Of a DNA stretch of 64,000 nucleotides, positions 18,771 to 28,287 are shown in pieces. Numbering within the stretch: the stretch's first letter is position 1; each line of letters begins with the position of its first letter. Position numbers and translations under genes: made by a program. The notes beneath the pieces were generated by a model. It saw nothing but the letters and a program-made list of their open reading frames with translations. It was not told the DNA's origin and searched no databases. Source of the DNA: Bauldia sp. (lineage in GTDB: Bacteria; Pseudomonadota; Alphaproteobacteria; Rhizobiales; Kaistiaceae); assembly GCA_037200845.1 (NCBI GenBank), contig JBBCGQ010000001.1, positions 620,001 through 684,000 of the forward strand. The letters run 5' to 3'.

Positions 18771-20936
18771 CTACGCCACCTGCTGCGTGCCCTTGGCCAT
18801 TCCCGCCATGATCTCTTCCTGCGGCTGCGCCTTGGAAAACAGGTAGCCCTGGCCCTCGTTGCAGCCTTCCGCCTTGAGGCGCTGGAGGTCGCTGTCGTTT
18901 TCGATGCCCTCGGCCGTGATCGTGATGCCTAGGCTGTTGCCGAGCGAGACGATCGCCTTGACGATCGCCTGCGAGTCGGCGTTGGCGCCCATGTCGGTGA
19001 CGAACGAGCGGTCGATCTTGATCTTGTCGAACGGGAACGAGCGTAGGTAGGAGAGCGACGAGTAGCCGGTGCCGAAGTCGTCCATCGAGATGTGAACGCC
19101 GAGCGCGCGCAGCGCATGCAGCGTGGCGAGCACCATCTCGGAGCGTTCGAGCAGCAGTGCCTCGGTTATCTCGAGCTCCAGCCGGCTCGCCGGCAGGCCG
19201 CTGCGCTGCAGCGCCTCGGCGACGACCGCGAGCAGGTTGCCGGTCTTGAACTGGCGCGGCGACAGGTTGACCGCGACCTTGAGCGGCACCGGCCATGCGG
19301 CGGCGTCGGCGCAGGCGCGTTCCAGCACGAAGCTGCCGATCGGCGCGATGAGGCCGGTCTCCTCCGCGATCGGGATGAATTCCGACGGCGGCACGAAACC
19401 ACGCTCGGGATGCTGCCAGCGCACCAGCGCCTCGAAGCCGGTCGTCTCGCCGGTCGCGAGGCTGACCAGCGGCTGGTAGTTGACCGTCAGCGCGCCGGCA
19501 TTGACCGCGCTGCGCAGGTCGAGCTCAAGCAGGCGCCGCGACTGGATGCGCGCGTCCATCTCGGCCTCGAAGAAACGGAAGGTGCCGCGCCCGTCGCCCT
19601 TGGCGCGGTAGAGCGCGATGTCGGCGTTCTTGAGCAGTCGGTCGGCATCCAGGCTGTCGCCGGGCGCCAGCGCCACGCCGATCGAGGCGCTGATCGCGAT
19701 CTGATGGCCCTCGAGCTCGTACGGTTCGGCGATCGTCGCCAGCAGCCGCTCCGCCAGGCTGGTGACGTCGGCGGCGGCCGAGACCTCGCTCTGCAGCACC
19801 GCGAATTCGTCGCCGCCCAGGCGCGAGACGAGGTCGTCGCTGCGCAACTGCACGGCAAGCCGCCCGGCGACCGCCTTCAGCAGCATGTCGCCGACCGGAT
19901 GGCCGAGCGTGTCGTTGACCGTCTTGAAGTTGTCGAGGTCGATGCACAGCACCGCCATGCTGCCGCCGTGGCGGGCGACGCGGGCGAGCATCTCCTGCAT
20001 GCGCTCGTGCAGCATCATGCGGTTGGGCAGCGCGGTCAACGCGTCGTGATGCGCCATGAAGGCGACCCGCGCCTCGGCCCGCCGGCGCTCGGTGATGTCG
20101 ATCGCCGCCATCATGACCGCATCGACACCGTGATAGTTGAGGCGGCGCGCGAAGACGGTGACATCGATGGTGTCGCCGTCGGCCTTGCGATGAATCCAGG
20201 TGCGCCCGGCCTGCTCCTCTTCCGAGGCAAGCTCCAGGCCGGCCGCGTCTTCGCCGGCATGGATGCGGGCGAGCGGCGTGCCGATGAGGTCCTGGCGCGA
20301 GAAGCCGTAGTGGTCGATCGCCGCGGCGTTGGCGGCGCGGATTTTCCGGTCGGAGCGCGAATAGACGAACATCGGCACCGGGCTGTCCTCGAACAGCATG
20401 CGGAACGAGGCTTCGCGCTGCTTCAGCTCGGTGATGTCGACGCGCAGCCCAATGTTGCCGCCGTCGCGCGTCTTGCGCTCCTCGATCAGGATGACGCGGC
20501 CGTCGGAGAGCGTCTGCTCGTGCCGGCTGTAGGGCGCGTGCAGCCGTTGCAGCCGCTCCGCGATCCACTCTTCTTCACGGCCGACCGCCTCGGGGTAGTC
20601 GCCGCGATCCACGCCGACGCGCAGCGTATCCTCCAGTCGCGCGCCGAGATGGAACAGGTCGGCGGAGCGCTTGTAGATGTCGGCATACTTCTGATTCCAC
20701 AGGATGTAGCGGCCTTCCGCGTCGAGGAAGACGATGCCTTCCGGCAGCAGGTCGATGGCCTCGCGCAGGCGCAGGTGTGCCTGGTTGGCCTCGGCAACCG
20801 CCGCCTCGGCCGCGGCGCGCGCGTCGATGACGGCGGCGATCGCGCCCGGTGCCGACAGCGTCGCCGCCGCGCGGCGTTTGCCGGTCGTCGTTCCCGCTCG
20901 CTTCCGCTTGTTTGTTTCCGTCCGCCGCTTCCGCAT
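18771..20936 (-). CDS. PAS-PAS-GGDEF-EAL cyclic-di-GMP protein
   Basis: 721-residue cytosolic signalling protein with no membrane segment. A basic leader (1-25) is followed by PAS 1 (~55-170, AIDLLPEGIVFLDAEGRYIL), PAS 2 (~175-285, FEDSPVPMFVYSR), a diguanylate cyclase domain with intact GGDEF at 374-378 and a possible inhibitory-site RxxD at 365-368, and a phosphodiesterase domain with EAL at 502-504 and later DDFGTGYSSL and KIDRSF. Both catalytic motifs are intact, so it may be bifunctional, with PAS input choosing the output. It ends tail to tail with the toxin gene. Confidence 0.95.
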   Translation of the reverse strand: MRKRRTETNKRKRAGTTTGKRRAAATLSAPGAIAAVIDARAAAEAAVAEANQAHLRLREAIDLLPEGIVFLDAEGRYILWNQKYADIYKRSADLFHLGARLEDTLRVGVDRGDYPEAVGREEEWIAERLQRLHAPYSRHEQTLSDGRVILIEERKTRDGGNIGLRVDITELKQREASFRMLFEDSPVPMFVYSRSDRKIRAANAAAIDHYGFSRQDLIGTPLARIHAGEDAAGLELASEEEQAGRTWIHRKADGDTIDVTVFARRLNYHGVDAVMMAAIDITERRRAEARVAFMAHHDALTALPNRMMLHERMQEMLARVARHGGSMAVLCIDLDNFKTVNDTLGHPVGDMLLKAVAGRLAVQLRSDDLVSRLGGDEFAVLQSEVSAAADVTSLAERLLATIAEPYELEGHQIAISASIGVALAPGDSLDADRLLKNADIALYRAKGDGRGTFRFFEAEMDARIQSRRLLELDLRSAVNAGALTVNYQPLVSLATGETTGFEALVRWQHPERGFVPPSEFIPIAEETGLIAPIGSFVLERACADAAAWPVPLKVAVNLSPRQFKTGNLLAVVAEALQRSGLPASRLELEITEALLLERSEMVLATLHALRALGVHISMDDFGTGYSSLSYLRSFPFDKIKIDRSFVTDMGANADSQAIVKAIVSLGNSLGITITAEGIENDSDLQRLKAEGCNEGQGYLFSKAQPQEEIMAGMAKGTQQVA

Positions 20937-21141
20937 CGCCCACTCCGCCCGCTTGAGCGCGACAGTGCGCGATCCTGATTAAGGCGTGGTGAGTCGCGCG
21001 CGAGCCGGCGCGGGTGGCGGATCGTTGACCGATGATGAAGGCGGTCATCGGCCGCTCATCGCTTGTGCAATAGCGCGCCGCCTGCCGAGTCCACGGGCAA
21101 GACGACGGACATTACTGACAATGCATCCGTCTCGTCAGGCG

Positions 21142-21165
21142 GGCGAGCGGACGAATCCGCTCGCC
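21142..21165. other. Strong hairpin with CGAA loop
   Basis: A perfect 10-bp stem GGCGAGCGGA (21142-21151) pairs with TCCGCTCGCC (21156-21165) around a CGAA tetraloop. It lies in the ~290-bp gap between the GGDEF-EAL gene start and the SpoIIAA-like gene stop. No U-run follows on either strand, so terminator function is uncertain. The rest of the gap (20937-21141) shows no gene. Confidence 0.5.
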
Positions 21166-21196
21166 AAATCGGCATCTGCTGATTTTGGCGACACTT

Positions 21197-21221
21197 GCGA
21201 CGATGGTTAAACGATCGTCGC
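21197..21221 (-). terminator. Hairpin immediately after the SpoIIAA-like gene
   Basis: An 8-bp perfect stem GCGACGAT (21197-21204) / ATCGTCGC (21214-21221) with a 9-nt loop begins 5 bp past the stop of the SpoIIAA-like gene on the minus strand. Placement suggests a terminator, but a T-tract is lacking. Confidence 0.45.
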
Positions 21222-21226
21222 CGGGA

Positions 21227-21589
21227 CTACGCCGCCAGCCATTCCTTCGCCGCGCCGATCTCGTCGCTGTGGAAGATCCGGACCGTCGCCGGCATCAGCC
21301 CGTCGATCGCCTCGACCGAGCGCGTGTAGGGGCCTTCGTCGGCCACAAACGCGATCCGTTCGAAATCGGCGAAGTGGCGCGACCCGAAGATCACGTCGTC
21401 GTAGAGATCGCTGTGCTCGTATCCGACGAAATCCGGCGCGGCCACGTAGAGCAGGCGCACCTTGTCGGCCGATTCCAGCGCCCACTCGATGGTCTGCTCG
21501 AGCACGGTGTGGCGGTCGGCGTCAGTCACGCGGCCGTGCGCCTCGAATCCGACGGCGCCCTTCGGCAGGTCTTCGATCGCTTTGAACAT
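21227..21589 (-). CDS. SpoIIAA-like (STAS/SEC14-type) protein
   Basis: 120 residues. FKAIEDLPKGAVGFEAHGRV begins the beta-sheet, WALESADKVRLLYVAAPDFV and FERIAFVADEGPYTRSVEAI then FHSDEIGAAKEWL end the domain; this matches the SpoIIAA-like/DUF3478 family, often annotated STAS/SEC14 domain. Members are small soluble proteins without an agreed function. Divergent from mepA over ~210 bp. Confidence 0.8.
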   Translation of the reverse strand: MFKAIEDLPKGAVGFEAHGRVTDADRHTVLEQTIEWALESADKVRLLYVAAPDFVGYEHSDLYDDVIFGSRHFADFERIAFVADEGPYTRSVEAIDGLMPATVRIFHSDEIGAAKEWLAA

Positions 21590-21799
21590 CAGGTTGGCCT
21601 CCTCTGATCACCCGGCCTTGATGTGCATCCGTAGATATAGGGTGCGATGCTTTGTTGACAGCTTCGTGGTTATACAGCCGCGAAATTTGGACGGTTCAGG
21701 GGCGCCGCCCCCTGCGACACGGCGAGGGTTGTCGCAAATGCATTTCGCGCGATAATCGGAAGTGCCGGGCGGCATTCGAGGATTCGGGGGAATAACGCG

Positions 21800-22744
<945 letters not shown>

Positions 22745-22808
22745 CCGGCGTACATTCCCGGCGTCCGACAAGGCCGCTTCTCCAGCTTGGGCCGCTACCC
22801 GTCCACTG

Positions 22809-22931
22809 CTGTCATCCTTCGGCGGCGCGTAGCGCCGACCGGAGGACCAGCTTCGGCAAACACCGAACGGACAGCCGGGGTGAGGGTGGTCCCCCAGTCG
22901 AGGCCTGCGGCCTCGCCGAAGGATGACAGGC
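22809..22931. repeat. Inverted-repeat element between mepA and the CHAD gene
   Basis: A 123-bp element with ends CTGTCATCCTTCGGCG (from 22809) and CGCCGAAGGATGACAG (to 22931), which are perfect reverse complements. The centre includes small dyads such as GGCGCGTAGCGCC and GAGGCCTGCGGCCTC. It differs in sequence from the element at 8785 but is again placed between convergent genes. Possibly a miniature mobile repeat or a bidirectional terminator. Confidence 0.7.
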
Positions 22932-22968
22932 GAGGGGGCGCGCTTAGTCGCCCGGAGCGACGAAACCG

Positions 22969-23817
22969 CTACCGCTTCAGGCGCCCCATAAACCCTTCCG
23001 GCCTGCGCTTGAAAATCTTCGCGCCAAGCTCGAAGGCCTCCGCCTCGAGCGCGTTCCGCCGCTTGGCGATCAGCGACAACTGGCTCATCAGCGAGAAGTC
23101 GCCGGTCGGCGACAGCGCCAGCTTCTCGGCGAGCAGCGCGTGGTCGTTGTCCTGGCCGAGCACCTCGCCGAGCCGCTCGAGGTCGGGCGCCACCTTCGTG
23201 GCGTGCTTCGGCAGGCGCTTGCGGTCGAGCCGCAGCAGATACCAGAGCTGCTTGACCAGCTTGCGCCAGCGGTGGAGGTCGGGCGTGGAGAGCGACGAGC
23301 GCGCCCGCTCCATCACGCGCCGCCCCTTGGCGTACGTGCGCCGCAGCGCCTGGGTCATCAGCGCATCGCCGTCGTATTCGTCGCCGAAGGTCGAGATTGC
23401 CGCGATCGCCGCCGCCAGCCGCCGGTTCACCTCGCCGATCGGCGTGTGCTCGTGATGCGCGCGCGCCGCCTCCTCGTCGAGCGTCGAGACGACGCGCGAC
23501 AGGCCGAGATCGTCGTCGGGGACCGTGGTGGCAAGGTCGCGCGCCGAGGCCGCGGCGACGTCCGCATCGCGCGTGCCGGCGAGCAGCCGCGCCGTCTCGC
23601 TGAGGTCGCGCCGGATGGCGACGACCCGCTCACCGTAGGCCGGCTCCAGCACGCGCAGGATCGTGCGCACGCGCTTCAGCCGCTGGCGCACGCGGTGCAC
23701 GCGCTCCTCGCGCGAGGCGGCGTTGCGGAAATCACGCGCCGCCTGCGTAAGGTCCACGAGCGTCAGGCGAAGGAGGGCCTTCGCCGGCTCTTCGTTCTTG
23801 CCGAGCCGATGCGCCAT
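22969..23817 (-). CDS. CHAD domain protein
   Basis: 282 residues from the ATG at 23817; a GTG at 23868 would add 17 residues of low-complexity sequence. The CHAD (conserved histidine alpha-helical) domain binds polyphosphate through conserved His/Lys/Arg. Recognisable segments: VHRVRQRLKRVRTILRVLEP near residue 40, and LHRWRKLVKQLWYLLRL with VLGQDNDHALLAEKL near 200-240. Typically associated with polyphosphate granules or CYTH enzymes; no CYTH gene is adjacent. Strongly basic. Confidence 0.88.
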   Translation of the reverse strand: MAHRLGKNEEPAKALLRLTLVDLTQAARDFRNAASREERVHRVRQRLKRVRTILRVLEPAYGERVVAIRRDLSETARLLAGTRDADVAAASARDLATTVPDDDLGLSRVVSTLDEEAARAHHEHTPIGEVNRRLAAAIAAISTFGDEYDGDALMTQALRRTYAKGRRVMERARSSLSTPDLHRWRKLVKQLWYLLRLDRKRLPKHATKVAPDLERLGEVLGQDNDHALLAEKLALSPTGDFSLMSQLSLIAKRRNALEAEAFELGAKIFKRRPEGFMGRLKR

Positions 23818-23867
23818 GGGCCGGTTTCTAGCGGCTAGCGCCGCCGGAGACCACCCCGTTGAATCCA

Positions 23868-24293
23868 CTAGGAAACCGCGGCGTCCAGAGTGCCGGCAGC
23901 GATCTTGCGGCTGATGTCGGCGGCAAACCCGCCGGTTTCCTCGCGCGTATGCCGGGCCAGGAAACAGGGCAGCAGCGTCAGCGTCGACATGGCGGCAAGC
24001 GCCGCCGGCATCAGCGTCTCGACCGCGCAGCGGAAGCTGGAACTTGCCGCCGTCAGCGGCTTCACCTCGACCGTCCAGATCACCTCGATCGTCGCCGGCA
24101 TCAGGTGTGATACATAGACCCGCGTGTTCTTCGACCGCATGACGAAGCGGTTCGGTCCGGATTCATCCGCCAGATAATGCTGCACGAGAAGATTGCCGCC
24201 GATGCTTTCGACGTTGACCATGCCGAGCTTGCCGTCCTGCCTGAGGCGCACGAAAAAGGCCGGCGGTTGCCCGCCGGCCTCGCAAAGTCGCAT
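23868..24293 (-). CDS. Hypothetical protein
   Basis: 141 residues from ATG 24293; an internal ATG at 24221 would give 117. I do not recognise the family. The pattern of alternating strands (LGMVNVESIGGNLLVQHYLA, TRVYVSHLMPATIEVIWTVE) with a late helix (ALAAMSTLTLLPCFLARHTR) loosely resembles a SRPBCC-like fold, but no diagnostic motif is present. It lies between the msrA stop (12 bp) and the CHAD gene on the same strand, so it may be the middle gene of a small operon. Confidence 0.5.
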   Translation of the reverse strand: MRLCEAGGQPPAFFVRLRQDGKLGMVNVESIGGNLLVQHYLADESGPNRFVMRSKNTRVYVSHLMPATIEVIWTVEVKPLTAASSSFRCAVETLMPAALAAMSTLTLLPCFLARHTREETGGFAADISRKIAAGTLDAAVS

Positions 24294-24305
24294 CGCGGAT
24301 CGCCG

Positions 24306-24977
24306 CTAGTTGACGCTGACGCCGGTGCCGATCTGGCAGACGACGCCGGTGCCGCCAAGCCCGCAGTAGCCGTGCGGATTCTTGGCGAGGTACTGCTGGT
24401 GGTAGTCCTCGGCGAAGTAGAACGCCGGCCGCTCGACGATCTCCGTCGTGATCCTGCCGTAGCCCTTGGCGGCGAGCGCCTTCTCGTAGTCGGCCTTGGC
24501 GGCATCCGCGGCCTTCCGCTGTGCCGCGTCGGCGACGTAGATGCCGGAGCGGTACTGCGTGCCGACGTCGTTGCCCTGGCGCATGCCCTGCGTCGGGTCG
24601 TGGGCCTCGAAGAAGGCCTTGACCAGTTGCGCGAAGCTCACCTGCTTCGGGTCGTAGACCACCTGCACGACTTCATTGTGCCCGGTGCGGCCGCTGCACA
24701 CCTCGCGGTAGGTCGGGTTGGGCGTGGCGCCGCCGGCATAGCCGACCGCCGTCACCCACACGCCAGGGATTTTCCAGAACGCCTTCTCCGCGCCCCAGAA
24801 ACACCCGAGCCCGAACACCGCGATCTCGCTGCCCTCGGGATAAGGTCCCTTGAGCGGATGATGATTGACGAAATGCGTCGCCGCCGTCGGCAGCGCCTCG
24901 GCGCGGCCGGGCAGCGCGGTCTCCGGCGTCGGCAGGGAGAGGTCCTTCCGGCCGGTTACGAAATCGAGAATGTTCAT
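24306..24977 (-). CDS. msrA: Peptide-methionine (S)-S-oxide reductase MsrA
   Basis: 223 residues; reduces methionine-S-sulfoxide in damaged proteins. The catalytic Cys lies in [15 protein letters not shown] (near residue 57) with the family signature [22 protein letters not shown] following. The C-terminal [17 protein letters not shown] carries the resolving cysteines. The N-terminal ~45 residues ([15 protein letters not shown]...) form the extension seen in E. coli-type MsrA. RBS GGAGAGA before the ATG. Confidence 0.95.
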   Translation of the reverse strand: MNILDFVTGRKDLSLPTPETALPGRAEALPTAATHFVNHHPLKGPYPEGSEIAVFGLGCFWGAEKAFWKIPGVWVTAVGYAGGATPNPTYREVCSGRTGHNEVVQVVYDPKQVSFAQLVKAFFEAHDPTQGMRQGNDVGTQYRSGIYVADAAQRKAADAAKADYEKALAAKGYGRITTEIVERPAFYFAEDYHQQYLAKNPHGYCGLGGTGVVCQIGTGVSVN

Positions 24978-25037
24978 GCGTCTCTCCTTTCGCCGGAGCG
25001 ACCCGGCGTTTCTTATTGTTGCTTGTTTAAAGGCGAC

Positions 25038-25352
25038 CTAGGCGTAGGCGATTCTGACGCGCCGCCGGCGGCCGAGGTAGGTCAGCAGGAAACCGACGAG
25101 GCCGAGCACGGCCCAGGTCGGCAACAGCAGCAGCCACTGGATGACCGGATCCCAGAGCCAGGCTCCGATTCTCTGCTGCACGAATTCCTGCGCCGCCACC
25201 AGTGCTGACGGCGCGAGCGTGAAGAGCGCGGTCCCGAGCGGCGTCATGGTCAGCGACGAGGCTCCGATCGACTTCGCCGCATCGACGACGATGGCGACCA
25301 GCGCGCCGGCCACGAACCACAATCCGACAAAGCGCGAAACGAACCCGATCAT
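25038..25352 (-). CDS. Small membrane protein, unknown function
   Basis: 104 residues from the ATG at 25352. Two hydrophobic helices are evident (SRFVGLWFVAGALVAIVVDA at 6-25; VIQWLLLLPTWAVLGLVGFL at 70-90), with a middle amphipathic part (TPLGTALFTLAPSALVAAQEF) and a basic end GRRRRVRI. I do not recognise a named family. Next gene on the left is msrA, same strand, 60 bp away. Confidence 0.65.
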   Translation of the reverse strand: MIGFVSRFVGLWFVAGALVAIVVDAAKSIGASSLTMTPLGTALFTLAPSALVAAQEFVQQRIGAWLWDPVIQWLLLLPTWAVLGLVGFLLTYLGRRRRVRIAYA

Positions 25353-25542
25353 ACCCGCCGCCACCCTGCATTTCCGCGGGTTTCCTTGGGGCTCAGGGCC
25401 CCGCCGCGCTGCTTTCCCGGTGGCTTCGCATAAGTGGTCATGGCGCATTTCTGCCGCAACGGGGCCGCCCGTCAACTCTCCGCGACCGGCCGTGAATGCT
25501 TGCCAGAGGGGGGACGGTAGCTATAGTGCCGCCCCTCTAAGC

Positions 25543-25632
25543 GGAGGGGTGGCCGAGTGGCTGAAGGCGCACGCTTGGAAAGCGTGTTTGCGGGAAACCG
25601 TAACGCGGGTTCGAATCCCGCTCCCTCCGCCA
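25543..25632 (+). tRNA. tRNA-Ser(GGA)
   Basis: 90-nt cloverleaf. The acceptor GGAGGGG pairs with TCCCTCC (one G-T pair), then G73 and an encoded CCA (25630-25632). D arm GGCCGAGTGGCTGAAGGC, anticodon stem CACGC/GCGTG with loop TTGGAAA (anticodon GGA, 25577-25579), the long variable arm typical of serine tRNAs, and T arm GCGGGTTCGAATCCCGC. Reads UCC/UCU. It marks the left edge of an apparent genomic island. Confidence 0.97.
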
Positions 25633-26004
25633 GCATTAAGTAGTTGAGTCCAATAGTCTTTTAGACACGGGCGCTACCCACGAAACGTGGCTGAAAGCGG
25701 CGCCTTTTCGCGCGCGCAGAATTCTCCGCCCATGGAATGGCCGCCGAATTCGGGCCGTCCGCGGAGGTTGGCGGGCTGAATTCTCCGAGGCTCGCAAAGT
25801 AGTACGGTTGTGCCGACCAATGGACGCCGTTGCCGACGTTGCTAGCAATGCTTCAGCGATCGAGCGCGAGGCATAAGCGAAGAGCGTCGAGCCGGTCGCG
25901 TTTCGGTAACCGACGGTCACAGCGCGCTACCGCGAGCATGCGTTTATTTGCCGTCCACCAGTTGCTCGAATAGCGGCGCGAGCAGTTTGCCAGCACCTTC
26001 GGAT
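25633..26004. other. Gene-free stretch after tRNA-Ser
   Basis: About 370 bp with no convincing gene. The motif GAATTCTCCG occurs twice (near 25719 and 25787) around a CCGAATTCGG palindrome. Composition differs from the core genes to the left. Probably degraded mobile DNA; no integrase fragment could be recognised. Confidence 0.45.
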
Positions 26005-26496
26005 CTGGACCCGTATTCGCGCAAGACAGTGGTCGAGCGTTTCGCCGACAACATGGCGCGCATCTTCTCGAAGTACGGCAACTTCATCCTGTCGTGACGG
26101 ATTGGGACAAGACGATCGACTACATGATGGCGCAATCGCGCGTCATCCGGAACATTCGCAACTGGGTCGAAGCTCGATGACAACGAGCACGCGTTCATGC
26201 GGCTGCATCATATCGACGATGCCCAGGCGGCGGCGATCTCAGGTCAGCTTGATCGGCACGCTTCCGACATTGACGGCGTAGTCGTCGCCAACTCCCATCT
26301 GTGGGACGATGAGGCCGCGCGCCGCGCGTTCGATGCGGCGATGATCAAGGATACGCGCGTCGGCGTGGTAACGCCGAGCATCGCCGACAAGCCGCTCGTG
26401 ATGCATACACCTCACTATCGTGCGCTCCTGCAATTCCAGTCCTACACGTTCGCTGCGCACTCGCGCAGCCGACTACGGCGTTTGCTGCCGCTATGA
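26005..26496 (+). pseudogene. Frameshifted remnant of a large phage virion protein
   Basis: Three consecutive frames on the plus strand read as one degraded protein: LDPYSRKTVVERFADNMARI...FILS (stop near 26097), then DWDKTIDYMMAQSRVIRNIR...WVEAR (stop near 26179), then KLDDNEHAFMRLHHIDDAQA... running to DKPLVMHTPHYRALLQFQSY and a stop at 26496. The joined text resembles the C-terminal part of the very large internal or transglycosylase-like virion proteins of podoviruses, with their DKPL-M----G----QF-SF pattern. At least two frameshifts have inactivated it. Placement just after tRNA-Ser fits an old prophage. The assignment is from memory of the family pattern. Confidence 0.6.
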
Positions 26497-26607
26497 GGGT
26501 GAAGAGTATTTCCAAACCCCCCGGGGCCTCCTCGGCTTGAGACTATGGGCGCGTTGACTCAACGCACAACCCAAAGTTAGCATCAACGCTGGGTTGGGGG
26601 AGCGGCG

Positions 26608-28275
26608 GTGCTGTATCGAGTTCTTGCTTATGTCGTTGCACTAATGCTTGCCGTCGTGCCGGCGGCGCACGCGCAAATTCCATCGTCCGACCTTCCAGGG
26701 CGTGAGCGCGAGCGGTTCAGCGAGCAGCCTCCGGCCAAGTCCAAGCCGTTAGGGTCAACGCTCTCTCTAACGACCGCGATCGCTCCACCTGGGGCAGCGG
26801 CCCTCGGTGTCACGATCGTGGCTGTGCGGGTCTTGGGTTCGACAATCTACGACTCGGAGGAGCTGGCATCGTTGATCGGCGATACATCGAAGCTTGCATC
26901 GGTGGCTGATATCTACAGTCTCGCGCAGAAGATCACCGCGAAATATGGCAACGACGGCTTCGTCCTGTCGCGGGCGATCGTCCCGCCGCAAGAACTCGAT
27001 CCGCAACACGCCACGGTCACCATCCAGATCGTTGAAGGGTATATCGATCGCGTCGTCTGGCCCGAAGCGCTGACTGGCGGCCGTGGGTTTGGATCGTACT
27101 ATTCGATGAAGATTACGAGCGAGCGCCCAGCAAACATAAAGACAATTGGGCGTTACCTCTTGTTGGCTGGCGACCTTCCCGGGTCGGAGGTGAGCTCGCG
27201 CTTCGAGGCGTCGGTTGACCATCCCGCGGCATCCACGCTGATCGTCGATGTCAGAGCTACGCCGTTGGAACGGCAGGTGCGCGTGGACAATCGGGGCACC
27301 GAGCCGCGTGGTCCGTGGGAGTTTCAAGCCAGCGCGACGTTCAACAACGCCTGGCACTTATGGGAGTCGACCACGTTCAGCATCGCGGGCACGACTGAAC
27401 TAAAGGAGTTGCATTACGCCGCCGTCGACTACAAACAGACTCTCAACGGCGAAGGTGTGACGATTTCTGCCAGTACAAACTACAGCTGGGGCTCGCCTGG
27501 TACTGCGCCTCTTGAAGCAATTGAGTTCGCATCGAAAAGCTTCGCCCTCAACTTCGGCCTTAGTGTGCCGATCGTCAGGGAGCGCGAGCGCAATGTTACG
27601 CTAAGCGCTACCGCGTTCTTGTCCAATGATGAGGGCGACACTCTGGGCGCCCCGAGCAGCGTTGATCGGTTGCGCGGAATTCGTTTTAGGGCGGACTTCG
27701 ATCGCGCGAACAGCTCCGGCGCTATCGCGCAGGGAAGCCTTGTGTTCAGTCAAGGCATCGAGGGGCTTGGCAGTACCACCAACGGAAACTCATTGGCCTC
27801 GCGCGAAAACGGCCGCGTGGACTTTTCCAACCTCGAAGGGTCGCTAAGCCTGACGAAACCGCTGGCCGGCGGCTTCTCTGCCTTTGGCGCGGTTCAGGGA
27901 CAGTACGCGTTTACGCCGCTGCTGGCGCCGGAGGAGTGCGGCTACGGCGGCAAAGACATCGGCCACGCATTCGATCCGTCTGAGATAACAGGCGACAGCT
28001 GCTGGTCGGTAAGTGGCGAATTGCGGGCGAACGTCCCTGCGAAATCTCTTCCGATCCTTGACACGCTGCAGGTTTACGCCTCGATTGACTATGGGGCGGT
28101 TTATCGACTGGCGCCGGCGGCGGGCACTCCGCTCGCCCAGGACGGCTCCTCGGCCGGCGGGGGCGTGCGGCTGAGCAAGGGCGTGTTCAACGCTGATTTG
28201 TCTGCGATGAAGCCGTTGTCCGGACGGGACGACGACGGCTGGCGCTTTTTTTTCTCCGCCGCTGCGCGATTCTGA
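26608..28275 (+). CDS. TpsB outer-membrane transporter (ShlB/FhaC/HecB family)
   Basis: 555 residues from GTG 26608 with GGGGGAG upstream. Signal peptide at ~1-23 (VLAYVVALMLAVVPAAHA). POTRA domains span ~60-210 (GVTIVAVRVLGSTIYDSEEL; HATVTIQIVEGYIDRVVW). A beta barrel from ~225 ends in the aromatic C-terminus GWRFFFSAAARF expected for BAM-inserted proteins. Two-partner secretion transporters export one TpsA exoprotein, almost always the neighbour; here the TpsA gene starts 12 bp downstream. Codon use is less GC-biased than the core genes, consistent with acquisition. Confidence 0.92.
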   Translation: MLYRVLAYVVALMLAVVPAAHAQIPSSDLPGRERERFSEQPPAKSKPLGSTLSLTTAIAPPGAAALGVTIVAVRVLGSTIYDSEELASLIGDTSKLASVADIYSLAQKITAKYGNDGFVLSRAIVPPQELDPQHATVTIQIVEGYIDRVVWPEALTGGRGFGSYYSMKITSERPANIKTIGRYLLLAGDLPGSEVSSRFEASVDHPAASTLIVDVRATPLERQVRVDNRGTEPRGPWEFQASATFNNAWHLWESTTFSIAGTTELKELHYAAVDYKQTLNGEGVTISASTNYSWGSPGTAPLEAIEFASKSFALNFGLSVPIVRERERNVTLSATAFLSNDEGDTLGAPSSVDRLRGIRFRADFDRANSSGAIAQGSLVFSQGIEGLGSTTNGNSLASRENGRVDFSNLEGSLSLTKPLAGGFSAFGAVQGQYAFTPLLAPEECGYGGKDIGHAFDPSEITGDSCWSVSGELRANVPAKSLPILDTLQVYASIDYGAVYRLAPAAGTPLAQDGSSAGGGVRLSKGVFNADLSAMKPLSGRDDDGWRFFFSAAARF

Positions 28276-28287
28276 GGAGACGAGCGC

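Noticed and set aside
19092-20978. A 628-codon plus-strand frame opposite the GGDEF-EAL gene
   Set aside because: No domain pattern; it mirrors the codon structure of the real gene.
25944-26198. An 84-codon minus-strand frame containing YFEKMRAMLSAKRSTTV
   Set aside because: It is the antisense of the phage remnant, whose plus-strand frames give the more protein-like text.
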